A stretch of 64,000 nt of DNA from Flammulina velutipes (GCA_011800155.1 CM022370.1:1240001-1304000); one strand, 5' to 3'; counted from the stretch's first letter, positions 21,439-33,762 are shown. Numbers and translations are program-made. The notes: generated from the sequence alone by a model not told the origin.

Positions 21439-24400
21439 CTATTGTCTAAAAGACTGCTCAGCATCAACGACGACCATCGAATCTCCCTCCGTAAACATCT
21501 CCTCATCAAACTCTTCCAACAATTGCCTCGTTTCATTCATAATTTCCCTCACTGCCTCCCTTACTGTCCATGTCGTCGGTGCGGGTTCGTCCCATTCACC
21601 ATTCGGCATCGGCACTAACATCGACTGATACCCCAAACAACTCTGTACCACCCTTATCCGCCGATACGTCGCTTGGATCAACGCCATCGACTTGACCTTT
21701 GTCTCCTTCGCCTGTACATAGTCAGACACAGGCGACGAAGACCGCACAAAGGCATTGGGCCCTAGATGGACAATCCGAGGCGGCGCAGCGGAAGGAGAGA
21801 CGGGCGACCGATGCGGCTCCAAACTGAAGAAACTCGCATCGTGACTCTCCCAGCCCACGGATGGTCGGACTCGTGGAGAGCTGTCTGGTGAAGGCATGCC
21901 CGACTGGCGGCGGCGTGGCTTCGCAAAGACTGACGAGGAAGGGCGGGATGGGTTCTGCTGGGCTCGGAGTTGACTATCCAGCAAGAACACCTTCTCTTTC
22001 ATGAACAATCGCAGCTGCAGAACAAGCGGAGACCGATGTACACACAGCAGCTCCAAAAGAGACCATAGGCAATAGTCCACCATGTTTGGATTGTGGAACG
22101 TTCGACGCTGTTGCTGGACTCCACCACTGAACATGGTTGCAGGCGAGAAATCGAACTGTCCACTCGCCCGGGGAGAAGGAGTCGGAGAAGGGGATGGCGA
22201 ATATTCTCGAGGACCGAACGTAAAGTCGCCAGTGCCTTCTGCGAGAATTGTTCGTAGAAAACTCGCAATGCGTAGCCATATGTCTGGTAGACTGCCCAAG
22301 TCCTTTCCCCCGCGCACGACAATGACCTTTAGCGCCTGTAGAGCAGTGACCATTGTGTAAAGATCCCGATTTTTGTTATTGTCAGACCTATCCCGAGACT
22401 TTGACCGCTCCAGTCCTGATGGTTCCGATGAAGGTCGGCGCCTTCGACGTTGGCAAGCTGACATAACATACGCCGATAGGCGCACCCATGCACGCCGAAC
22501 GGCTTCATGGTGCCACGGTTCCGGTCGCCTGCCATCTTGATCAATCTCTGCTGTGGTCTTCAGTGACAGTGCGAGTGGCAAGACCACGCCAGACATGAAC
22601 TCATGCGAGGGCGAATACCTCTCAATCTCCCCGAGGACGTCAGAGTTGTAGAGAAGAACAGCTTGGTTGAGAAGACGGATAAGAGACGTCCGGCAATGTA
22701 GAGTGAACAGCAACCTCTCGGAGGCTGCCATGTTACATGCTTCGAGGCCTGCGGCGCAGACCTGGGTCATAACCAGTTCGGAAAATCCGGGCTCTCGAGC
22801 ATAGGTTGGGTTTTCGCAGAGCTCCGCGAGAACGTCGAAAATGCCAGAGAAATCAACCGTTAGCGCATACGAGCTTATGATGGGCGCCAGATCCCGCAAG
22901 AATGCGACCAGATGCTTGCCACTGCGAGATGTACTACTGTTGCAGTATGACACCCTAGCGAAATCGGCCAGGAAGGTGGCAACCACCTCATTCACATCCT
23001 TGTTAACCTCCTTGAGAAGAACTTTGACCAGTTCCGTGTTTCGATGACAAGCCGAACCGGACAATTGTCCACCAGCTCGAGAGAAATCAATGACCAGCGA
23101 AAAGTAGTGGAGCCGCATGGCCACAAAATCACTGGGCGTTTTCGACTTCTCGTTGAGTTGTTGGTCCAGAATCTCATCCATGACAACGTCTTGGGGAGAG
23201 TTCTCTGCAGGTCCTTTGAGCCCATCTGCCTTGCCCTTCGGAGATACGCGCAATAGCACGGTACTAAGGGCCTCTATACCCTGCTGAAGGACGGACCGTG
23301 ATGAATTGGAGGCCTCGTAGAAAAAGGGTGCCAAATGTCGAAGACACGCCAGGAATTGCTCCGAGCGGATAGTCGTCAGATCATGAGCAATCACGGTCAG
23401 AAATAGGCGGACGAGGTTGTCAACCGTCAGTCGCTTCGGCTCATATTCCTCCGGCAGGTCGATGGTGATATTGTTCTTAGCACCTTTTCGCACAGATGCC
23501 AAAAACGTCTGGGGCTTCTCTTCAGCAGTCGCTACCATGAGGGCCTCTCGCTCTTGGACTTTAGTTGAGTGATGGATACCGCCAGGGTCCGAACCCGCCG
23601 TCGATCCTGATTTCAGAGAGGAAAAGAGGGAATACACGTTCTTCGCTACCCATGGTGTACCAGCCTCCGGGAGGGCCAGAATATGGGACATCACATCCAA
23701 GCTCTGGTACACAAAGGCTTCCCCATGTCGAGCGAAAAAGCGATTGACGGCGTATTCGACTGCAGCTTTGATGCCAGAGTTCATCTCCGCTTCAGCGTAA
23801 ACCTTCACAACGGCGGGCATGAATAGCGTGTAGCCTCCTCTAGAGAAGAACAACCGATGGAAGCGGGTGCTGGCGACCATAAGTGCTGTGAAACAGTGAG
23901 AAACCAGGCGTCCAGAATGAAGAGATACTCACCAATCAGGGCCTGACTTACTATCCCGATATCACCTCCATGGGTTACCAAAATCCGGTTTATCCCGTCT
24001 ACTAGCACCGCCAGCTCAGCTCTGTCGTTAAGATGCCTCGGCATCGAACGGAATATCTGAGCAACAAGGGGAAGGTAGCTCCGTGAAAGAAGGATGGAAA
24101 GCCCTCGTAACTTCCAATCCTGGCCGCCACTGTCAGACGGACGTGCCACTCGTGGTACGAAGTCACTCAATTCCAGAGGTCGCATACCCGCGTGTTCATC
24201 CCACGAGGGAAGAACGAGCCTCGTCATGCTCTTCCTAACCAGTTGTATATCTTGAGGATTCTTCTTCAGCATGTCCGTGAAGAGCATGTTCTGCGATACA
24301 CGAACCATAGTCACGGCGACAAGACGAGTGTGGAGATCCTCGAAAGGATTGTCCGATCTACCCAGAGTAGTTGGGAACATGAAAGGATTTGAAACCGTGT

Positions 24401-27400
24401 GTTGGAAGTATAGAGCCCCAGATGGGACGAAGCACATATCGATCTTAGCTCGTCGGAAGTCTCGTAGAGATAAGTCGCTGACTTGATCCACGAGCTTGGC
24501 CAAGATAGGTATGACATATGCGTAGTCCTGCAGGGCTTCATCCGTAGTAGCGTTTTTCGCTTTGTCTTTTAAAAACCCGGTGAGGTAGTTGAATATATGA
24601 TGTGCCATTGAAGGAGGTAACGTGTGACGGACATGCAGGAAGGCACGGAACGATGTGACTGCAGTAGCAACGTCCTTGGTTTCATCTGCTAGTAAGTCCA
24701 AGACTGGCCTCGCTATAAGGGATGGATCGTTCCTCATAAGGTCGATGATAGTTGCCCGGGCTGCGTGCGCTACTGTGAAATCGGGATCGAAGACCAACGA
24801 AGCAAGCATAGGAAATATCCGAGTTAGAGAAGGAACGAAGATCGCCCGTCTTTTGATGCCATACATAGGACCGCCAGAGCTCGAATTACGCCGCAAAAGC
24901 GTCACGTCGTCAGAGGGTAGTCTTGGGGATTTCTGGGGTGAAGATACGGGGCTGGGATTAGGCGAAGGGCCAGGCGATGTGGGATAAGAAGGTTGTGTGG
25001 TCTTCGACTCAACGAGGTCCAACTGTTGTATGGGCAACAATGACAACGGCGTATGGATCCTTTCCATGTGTTGGTTAACAGGTGCATCATCATCCACCCA
25101 ACCAATTTCTGCCAAGCGCTTTCGCATCTCAGGAGGAAGGTTGTCTTTCGCATCCAGAGGATCATCTCGTCGCACGTAATGAGCAGAGCCCATATCAGTA
25201 GCGATGAACGGGAGAATAGGGCGCGCTAGTTTGAACAGCCTACGCGAGCGATCCGTAATGACGTGCTGGGAGGCAAGTTGGAATCGCCAATTGGAAAGCG
25301 TGCTAATCCGAGCAATTGCTCGCAATTTTGTATCTCGATCCAGACTGATAAATTGAATAAATGATTGTTATAGAGAGTCCATGCATACCTGTTGAAATCG
25401 ACTTGTATGGTTGCCTGGATATCAGCGGGTGTCTTCTCAGCGCACTGCATGATTAAAAAGCTGGCCTGCGGGACTATCAGTTTCCGTTTGGAAGACAAGG
25501 ACGATAAATGTACCGAGCCTACAGTCGACACGTCTACGTTATCATCCACGCAGAGATATCTATCCCATACAATCGGGCCAATGCGACCGAAATCCTCCGG
25601 CTCGAGCACCAAAGACACAGTCACAAGAAGCTTCATGATGCGACATATGTAGCCTTTCGCAAGCGCGGCGAGTAGTTTGTTTTCATGAGGTGCAGTAATT
25701 GATTGTCCGTCCATCGTAGACCGCCGCGGGTTATCGAGAGTAGCAGAAAGTAGCATGGTACTCCTTCTCTGCAACATTTTAGATATATGTCTCGTCCAGA
25801 AGAATGGACGAAGATTACCTGGTGATGGACGCGTGCTTCCTGCATCATCACATAAAGCTCTCGAATAGCTGTCACAGCAGTGTCCACCTCGTCATGAAAA
25901 TAGTCTTCGTCAATATGATCATGGTATTCGATAAACCACGATACAACTTGTTGTAGCCAAGGTGCACTGAATTGATTTATGAGCAACACGTTACAAATGT
26001 AGGCATGATGCAAACCTTTTCATCGATCGAGTGAGCAGGCGCGCCTCTCGGAATAAAACACAATACAACAGCCGCTGGGAAGGAGGCACCAGGAGCTTTC
26101 GTTCCTAAGGTTCAAAGTTAATGTCTATGGCAGGGACAGCTTCGTAATAACTCACTCTAGCCTGCAGTATGGCACCTAACCGAATCTCTAGCTCATAGAC
26201 AAACTTGGCCACGTCGAGGAATGCATCATCCGATATCTGTCAATCAGGTAAGCGTGGAACGTATATGGAGGACAGTGGACATACAGTGTTTGATTCCCTA
26301 TCCCTTCGCACTGATTGAATACTCCCGATCAACTCAACTAAGAGCATGGACTGTCCCAATCTCGCCTTGCTCCAAGTACCGTCCGCAACTTGATCTTTCC
26401 CGCTGGAACCTCCGATATCACTTGAGAGAGCAACAGACATCATCTCAGCATTTTGAGTCCAAAAGTTCGGAACGAACTTGGCTATGGAGTTAATTGTCCG
26501 AAGATGATTTACGATGGATACTTCTTTCGTTGCAGCAGCGCAAGAAAACAGTGGCTTATACATCAGCTGTGGGTAGGAATTCGAAAGGGTGGCAAACAAG
26601 GTGGTTAATGGTAGGCAAGGGTAGGGAGGCTCGTCGTCGACCATACGCTTGGTTCATCATCAGATAGGCATTACGCATTATGATTGAAAAAAAAAAGAAA
26701 CTCACCTCGTATAATTCGGGCAACATGAAAGCCACGACGAGTTTGCGGACGTCTTGGGGAAGTACTTGAGCAAGGGCATTAAGGATACGAAGTAATGGTG
26801 GCCAAGGACTGTCAACTATCTGAATACCGTTAGACTGAGAATTGCATCGAATGTAAAGTACTTGCCACATGCTTCAAACCCTTCTCGAAAGTGGCTTTCC
26901 ATTCAGCTCCTCGATACCAGCTGGTTACAGTGGCTATACACCAACGCCCGACGTCAGACATGTCCTCCGCTGTCAACATAATCAAGACCGCTTTGACCAG
27001 GTTCCTCTTTGCTTCGAGCACCGTGGCTGTAGAGGTGTTTTCCAATTCAGGAAGAACCCGCTCTCGGGCAATCTTTATGACAGTGAGGGAATCATTCAGG
27101 CGTCTGTTGGTGTCTGGTGAAGATGCGTCTAGCAGTGAACAGAAGATACGACTGAAGGCGTTTAACTTCCTAGAGTGAATGGAAGCTAACAATGGCGACA
27201 AAGATGAGTCTCGAGGCATGACAGGCCAGTATTCGTCGACGGCATAATTCAAGAGCCATTTCCTATCCGCCTCTGGCGCATTCTCGATACACTTGCCCAA
27301 TGCCTCCACCATCAACACATCACGGACATCCTGTTGTGAATCGACGTCAAGGAAGATGGCATTGTAGTCCTGTTCCACCGTCATCTCTTCGAATTCTCCG

Positions 27401-28646
27401 CAAGAGCCATCGCGGACCTGACGAATGATTTGGCTGAGAAGTTTGCCTTCCTCGGTACGGCCGTCTGCCCATGGGAGAAGAGAGAACATTCCTTGTGATA
27501 TGGAGATGAATGCCATGGGTGTAGATACCGGTACGCAAGACTCGGATGGGACAGTCAGAGCCCAGAGTGAAGAAAGGACCCTCAGTCGGAGCGGCGAAGG
27601 TTGTATGAAGGCTGCCTTGAGACACCACATAGCTCGTTCTATCCCTGAGGCCTGAAGTTCCAATGAGAACGTATCAGGAGGGAGATGAATGAACGCACCT
27701 CGTCTATAGGATCCCATGTCTTTCTGATGACTTCAAAAGATTCAATCGCAAACCACCGTTCTTCATCAACTCGCGTCCCTTTGTCGAAGGTCAGAAATGG
27801 GATGAGAAGGGTAGAGAGGACTAGGTTTTCAATGGGGAGCGCGCGGATGCCTGTCGGCTCGTATTGAAGCAGTACTTGATAGAGGTATTTCAGGCTGACA
27901 GGCTGCAAGTGTAGTGATTGTCTGCGCGTCTTCGAGTTGGTGACGTTGCTAAGCTGGTTGATAGATAGCGAAGACCCATGCATGTTCATCGCCCCGTACG
28001 ACTTTACATCCCCAAATCGCGTCGCCCAACAGGCCTTCTGAAGATCGTATGCGAACTTCCTCGAATCATCGAATGCGATCTCGCGCGCATGCTCCACGAC
28101 CTGCTTGAAGCCGAGTTTCTGGGCTATGCGGGATGTCTTGGGTGCTTGTGCAGTACGAGGAACGCTTAACGTCGAGGACGAGCTTGACGACGGCTGTTGC
28201 GAGTGGAGAGGAGGCGTCAGGAGGACATGTTGACGGACATGATCCCACCGTGCTGACGACGGCGAAGGTGGTATTAACTCTCCTTTGATAGACGAGGCTG
28301 TCGTTGACTTGGCCAGGTCGAGCTTTGGGAGCGTCCTGAAGAACGCCGGCCTCGGACTTTCTGGCCTCTGTTGGGCATCGTTGAATGGGTTGTGCTCAGA
28401 GCCCAAAGGTGATTCGACGAGGTCTGTCTTGGTCCAAGCTGCATCCCGCAAAGTGTCGTCTTCATTGAGCTCCGAAAGTGTCGAAAACTTGGAATGGCCG
28501 CGGGCCTGCGACTGACTTGGTGATTCGAACGAAGTCTCGGATGCCGTTCGGCGACTGGAAGACGACTTTCCCGAGTCAAAAGAGAACAGCCGTCGCGGTC
28601 CTCGCGGTGTTCGTCGCTTGTCGCTGTCCTGGGACTTTGAAGGCAT
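21439..28646 (-). CDS. TAO3: Tao3/Mor2/Furry-type cell-morphogenesis scaffold (PAG1)
   Basis: A giant HEAT-like protein of roughly 2,200 residues in about ten exons. Family members (yeast Tao3, fission yeast Mor2, animal Furry) hold the RAM/NDR kinase Cbk1/Orb6 and Mob2 and direct polarised growth and cell separation. The start ATG 28646 (MPSKSQDSDKRRTPRGPRR) opens a Ser-rich, probably phosphorylated N terminus; a longer reading begins at TTG 28709 and was rejected. The MOR2-PAG1 N-terminal domain begins near RIAQKLGFKQVVEHAREIAF (about 28110). The mid region (25325-23805) includes a Pro/Ser stretch between TSPGPSPNPS and RLPSDDVTLLRR. The C-terminal domain (23880-21439) contains EVNEVVATFLADFARVSYC and ends EEMFTEGDSMVVVDAEQSFR. 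Its joins, such as DPIDE to ASGIERAMW, use GT..AG introns. Not every small exon between 25.3 and 26.9 kb was verified. Confidence 0.93.
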
Positions 28647-28822
28647 CAATGAGGCATGGACAGAAGGGGAGGTTGAATTTTCCCACACTATAATGATCGA
28701 CAAGTACAATTATTGAATGCCCTACAAGTATACGACGTACAAGCATGTTGATAAATAAATCCAGCAAAGAGAAAATCACAGCAATTATAATATAGCAGTC
28801 GAAGCAAATCCCTTCAGTGCAC

Positions 28823-31800
28823 CTAAAGACCTTTCACCCTGGCAGTCCTCTCCATGTCCCTTTCAGCCTTCAACTTCTCAATCTCTTTCATCAACGCCTC
28901 CCTCTCCGTCCTCATCTGCTTCTCCCGTTCCATTCTGTCGATTCGCATAGCATGAAGCTCCTCTTCTTTCCTGTCCAGTTCCCTGTCCTTTCTCTCCAGC
29001 TCTCGTTCAAGGCGATCCAAAAGTCGCAGTTCGCTCCTGGAGATACTGGAGAGAATGAGGGGATCGGATTGTCTGAGCGGGCCTTCGTCACGATACGAGT
29101 CTTGAGCCGTAATGCCAGTGGCCGAGCGCCCAGTAGCACCGAGCTGAGGCGCCGACTGTGTCGTACTATACGAGGCCAGAGCCGAGACAGAATCCCGTTG
29201 AGACGCCAACTCAGGCCTAGGTGCCACCGGCTGTGACTTTTGGGAGTCGTGCTTCGCGCCACTAAGCCTGGTGCCAGTGGCTTTTGGTTGCCTTACGACA
29301 GCCGGCTCCTCCTCATTCTCATTCTCCTCCACGACAATCGTCTGAGAGGATGTCTCTTCAACTGCATCCGTCGTTGTCCGAGATATCGTCGAAGTGTGTG
29401 CTTTCCGCGCACTATCATGAGTGGAAGCTGGCACGGCTCTATTGCTGCATGCCTTTCTCTTCAACCTGCACATTCGGCAATTACCTACCACATCTTTCTG
29501 CATTCGGTCGCATGGAATCTTTCGAGCGACGCACGTTTCACACTTGATATCATATGAGCTCAAAGCCTAAACGTTTTGGAGGACGTGTACTCACACTTTC
29601 CTCGAACTGAACGGGACTCAAATCCCAATCTGAGATTTTGATCCTCCCACCAATCTTCCCATCGATCAGGTCGACGCCGCCCCCCAGGGAGACGTTGATG
29701 ATGTTCGCCCAAATATCTTCTCCCGCCCTTTTTTTTGCCGCCTCTTGTTGATCCAGGTCCAATGTGACTGCGACATCGTGAAGCTCGGCGAACCATCTAT
29801 CTCTCTCAGATGCTTCAACTTCTTTTGCCAGCAGAGCCCAAAACTGTTGGTAAAAACATCAGAATTACAAGCAAAATGATCATGTAGAAAGAGGAAGACA
29901 CACTTTCGTAAACGCATTGCTGTCTTGTGCACCCTCTCCAGGTAAAGGTTTGGCGATCTCGTCATAATCGTTCGTCGTATCAGCTTGTGATGGAGGTAGG
30001 TCTACCTCCATAGACCAACCACATTTCTCGTCCTCGAGTAAGCATTCTCTACAGTCCGACTCCTTGCTACAGCTATGCACACAGTTCCGATTCAATGATG
30101 CGCAACGTTCGCACTAGCTTGAAACATCAGGTCTGAGAGACGGGATCCAAAGTATGAGTTGACTGACCGGCGAGGTAGCGGTTATTGGTATCAAACTCCA
30201 CGACACTATGGGCACCCCGTCTACAGTCGTTCCCTCTAGTTTCTTTCCCTTGATCCGGCTGGAATTCCAAATGATTTCGCACCAAAGCTCGTCGCCTATC
30301 TCCTCACGCAACTCACGAAGCCTCTCCGTATCAAGTCGGGTACCAAGATCACGAAGTTCTTTGAGCCACGTGCGGCGGGAAGAGGGTGTCGTGGGAGGAG
30401 CGGAATGGACGGAGCGAAACTGGAACGAGTTCAGAATGGCCAGGAATACCTAAATAGAGGTTATTCACCTTTTTCATAATCATCTCATCTGTCATGATAT
30501 TGTCCATCTGAGGGCTCTTCCTCACACACTCGCTCCCTACAAGCGCACATTCCCTGCAAGCACCATCTAGTTCGCGCATATTCGTATACATGCAGGTAAC
30601 ACCCGCAGTCTTGCACGCATCACACTAATAGAGGCACTAAGTAAGCCATATTTATGTGTAGAGAGTGAGATACGTACCGGAGCACCAGCTTGGATAGGAA
30701 CCAAGTCCCAGTCAGCCACTTTCACGGCGCCTTGTTTGCTAACTGGTCTCCCTTCTCTCAGATTTAAACTAACCATCTGGGCCCATCTAACGTCCCCGAG
30801 CTTAGCCTTTACTTCATCCTGTTTATGCCGAGTCATCTGAAGAACCATATCTCGCATCTCTTCGAGCCAGACCCTCTTACTGCTGTCTTTTTTCTGTTTG
30901 TCATTATGTATGTTGACGAACTGCGTCGAACAGATTAGTAGGGCAAGACTCACGAAGACAGGCTATCACTTACATCAACATAAAGCAAGTGATCCATTTG
31001 TTCCTGTGCAGGGTTAGGCTCCTGAGGCGGTTCTTGCGAAACGGGCGAGCATGGTTCGTTGAGTGATTTCAATGCGCATCGGCGACAATGAGCGCCTGGC
31101 TCCTCAACATTCGCGTACTCGCAGGGAACGACGCGTGTAAGACATGATTCACACTTGACAGATGGTAAATAACGAAGAAAACAGTGCAGACTAGGTACTC
31201 ACTGGTTTCAGAGACAGAGTTGGTACAAGGTCCCACCCCGTGATCTTGTTAACGACGCCCGTTAACGCGCGAACTTTCCCTTCGTGGTTCAATGGAAGAC
31301 TGAGATGGACAAGGTCTGCCCATAGTGAGGGGGGCAGTTGTTCTTTTATTTCCTTCTGTGCTTCGGGGGTCATCTGTAGAATTCGTCGACGGAGTTCAAT
31401 CAACCAGGACTGCTTGTTGGCTTCGCGTGTGGGGTCATTAAAGTGCGATTTAAGCTAGAAGAGATATCAGGACGGATCTACATGGGGAGAGATGTGTCAC
31501 TGACTGAGGCTGGAAGCGATGATTCGTCGAAAGGTATCCCTACAACACACGGCTTCTGCTTGAACAAGCATCGACGACATTTCTGGTGCGGTTTGCTGGC
31601 TACTGTGTTCTCACATTGGCTTTTGATCGATGTACAAAAGTTGCACTACGAGATAGTGAATGAGACGCGTTGAGAGATATGTATGCGCTAACGTACCGAT
31701 TCAGTCCTCGCTGTTGGGACAAGGTCCCAGTCCGTGATGCGTATTCCTCTGATGACCTGGTTCTTGAGACTCCTCGGCGCGCCGTCTAGTTTCTTGGGAA

Positions 31801-32161
31801 CGTTCAAATGAACAAGTTGAGACCATAGCTCAGAGCCTGCGATCGCCTTCGCGGTCCTTCTGCCCTTGTCGTCCATTTCGAGAGCAATATCGCGTAGTTC
31901 CGTGAGCCAGGAGACTCTATCTTCTGTTTGTCTATCTTCATCTTTGAACAACGCCTCAAACTGAAATGAGACGCGTTAGCGAATTGGAACGCGTCGAAGG
32001 ATGAGCGCGTCGGCTTTACGTACAGAGTTCTCGACGGTTTTGCGCCTCTTCGGTGGATGATCATCACATAGGGATGAGGCAGTCGACTGAGTTCGTTTCT
32101 GCGACATGTTGTCGTGAGAGTTGTTGGAAGAGGAAAAGGATCGTCGCAAACGACGCCACAT
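28823..32161 (-). CDS. Novel five-module Zn2Cys6-array protein with C-terminal coiled coil
   Basis: Eleven exons, all joined in phase 0 (32161-32024, 31960-31697, 31645-31505, 31454-31203, 31153-30974, 30920-30678, 30624-30469, 30419-30168, 30113-29904, 29843-29595, 29542-28823), encode 934 residues. After a 46-residue basic leader (PPKRRKTVENS) come five modules at about residues 47-181, 182-325, 326-458, 459-612 and 613 onward. Each has an N-terminal segment with W-[LF]-x-E-[LM]-[RH], a central [LIR]-W-x-x-[LMI]-[VI] motif and a W-[DS]-L-[VIS]-P motif. Then follows a Cys array C-x2-C-x6-C-x9-11-C-x2-C-x6-7-C, starting CNFC, CESC, CDAC, CERC and CETC. That spacing is Zn(II)2Cys6. The tail is Ser/Thr/Gln-rich, then a charged coiled coil (ELERKDRELDRKEEELHAMR). 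I know no described family with this layout. Nuclear zinc binding is inferred. ATG 32107 is an alternative start. Confidence 0.82.
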
Positions 32162-32417
32162 AAGCCGGCGGAGTTTAGAAATGTAATATTTACGTCATTC
32201 AATCAATACTCAGTGTGGCGCTACAGAATGAAGGACCAGAGGGATACAGATGCACCTTTCGGGAGAATAAACAGATAGACGTTCAAATTATATCGATGGA
32301 AAGGACTTGTAATATTGGTTCAATGAGGCTCGAAAGCAACCACGGTTCGACGATCAATTGATCGAGCGATCGGGACCGGGAAAAATTCCCATCTTTCGCT
32401 ATTGCGCTTTAGCACAA
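32162..32417. promoter_or_regulatory. Divergent promoter, Zn2Cys6-array gene / LYAR
   Basis: The 256 bases between the two start codons hold no ORF. It contains an AT-rich stretch and the repeated sequence CGATCAATTGATCGAGCGATCG (32351-32372 region), which includes the perfect palindrome CGATCAATTGATCG. Confidence 0.5.
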
Positions 32418-33635
32418 ATGGTTTCTTTTCAGTAAGGCGTGTTTAACTCTTGTGTTCTCTACGGTACTTACTATTTGACTAGCTGTAACGGTTAGAGATC
32501 CCATGCGCACACCAACTATCCATTAACATTTATTCAACAGGATGCGACGATGTCGTGAAGAAACCAAAACTGGAGTCTCACTGGCAACGATGCCATGCAG
32601 ATGTTGACTGCCTCGATTGCAGCCAAACCTTCAAGAATCCCGCGCAATTCAAGAGCCATACCTCGTGCGTCAGTGAAGCAGAAAAATACGAAAAAAGCGT
32701 CTACAAAGGTCCAAAAACGGTGTGTTTTGATCTCTTCATATTCTGTATGTCTAGCTGATCGTTTGCCTGAATAGGGACCCAAAAACAACTATCCGCGACT
32801 AGAGGCAGCTGCGCCTATGGAGCCCGCGCAGGGTGGTTTCCGTGGTGGTGGCTTCCGTGGTGGCTTCCGTGGCGGACGCGGTGGATTCAACGCTGTCAGC
32901 GGTCGTTCAAGTGGTGCCAACTGTACCCCCATGGGCACACCAAAAGGCTCCCCACCACCTACCCCTGCTCCCCCCACCCTCAAGCGCAAGGCGGATGAGA
33001 TGGACGTTGATCAAAAGGTACGGCAGTCCATATCATTTTTCTCATTCTTTTGAATACCGAAACTTCTCCAGATCACTTTACAGGAATCTACTGAGACAAA
33101 GAAGTCGAAGACGACCGATACCAACGTGGAGAAGCCAGTCAAGGAGAAAAAAGACAAGAAATCGAAAAAGGACAAGACGGAGCTCCCGGCTACCGAATCT
33201 CCAGTAGCGACAACAGACGCGACGAATGGCAAGAAAGAAAAGAAAAAGGACAAGAAGGAAAAGAAGGCGTCAGAAACCGCACCCGTGGATGCCGCCTCAA
33301 GCTCACCGTCAAGCGAGGAAAAGACAAAGAAGGAAAAGAAGGAGAAAAAGAAATCCAGGTCGGTGGACGCAGAGGATGAAGGAGAATCCAAAAAATCCAA
33401 AAAGAAGCGACAGCAAGCTGAATCTGCTATGGACGTCGATGTACCGCCTTCTCATTCCACAGACGAATCGTCTAAGAAGCGAAAACGGGATACTGCAGAT
33501 ATCGCAGTAGTCGCAGTAGCGGACGGATCCTCGAAGGACAAGAAGAAGAAGGAGAAAAAATCGTCAGACGAGAAGAAAGAAAAGAAGAAACATCGCAAGT
33601 CAGAAACGACAGCAGTCGTCTCTGTGGTGGCGTAA
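32418..33635 (+). CDS. LYAR: LYAR-type C2HC zinc-finger nucleolar protein
   Basis: Five exons (32418-32431, 32483-32490, 32541-32719, 32775-33017, 33072-33635) total 1008 bases, 335 residues. The N terminus MVSFHCNGCDDVVKKPKLES, then HWQRCHADVDCLDCSQTF and HTSCVSEAEKY, is the LYAR zinc-finger pair (C-x2-C...H-x3-C, C-x2-C...H-x3-C). Next comes a Gly/Arg/Phe-rich stretch (GFRGGGFRGGFRGGRGG), common in nucleolar RNA-binding proteins. The rest is a long Lys/Glu-rich tail with KKRKRDTADI and many KEKK runs. Homologues bind nucleic acid and act in rRNA synthesis and ribosome maturation. The second exon is only 8 bases long and encodes the first zinc-binding Cys. Confidence 0.93.
32483..32490 (+). 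other. 8-base microexon of the LYAR gene
   Basis: CTGTAACG lies between introns 32432-32482 (GTAAGG..CTAG) and 32491-32540 (GTTAGA..ACAG). It completes CA-C TGT AAC G-GA, encoding His-Cys-Asn-Gly, which restores the MVSFHCNGC finger start. Confidence 0.8.
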
Positions 33636-33762
33636 TCCTTCCGGTTTGATCTATTTCTTTGGATATCTTTGTGTATATATAATGCTTTGATTATGTGCTC
33701 CGTGAGAATGTAGTGATATGCAATGCGTAGCGAGTGGTAAGGATATATAAGAAAAGGTATTA

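Noticed and set aside
28647..28709. Longer N terminus for TAO3
   Set aside because: It begins at TTG. ATG 28646 gives the expected Ser-rich leader.
28823..32161. Reading the zinc-array locus as several small Zn2Cys6 genes
   Set aside because: All exon junctions fit one frame in phase 0, no stop or new start with a leader separates the modules, and only one promoter-sized gap exists, at the 5' end.
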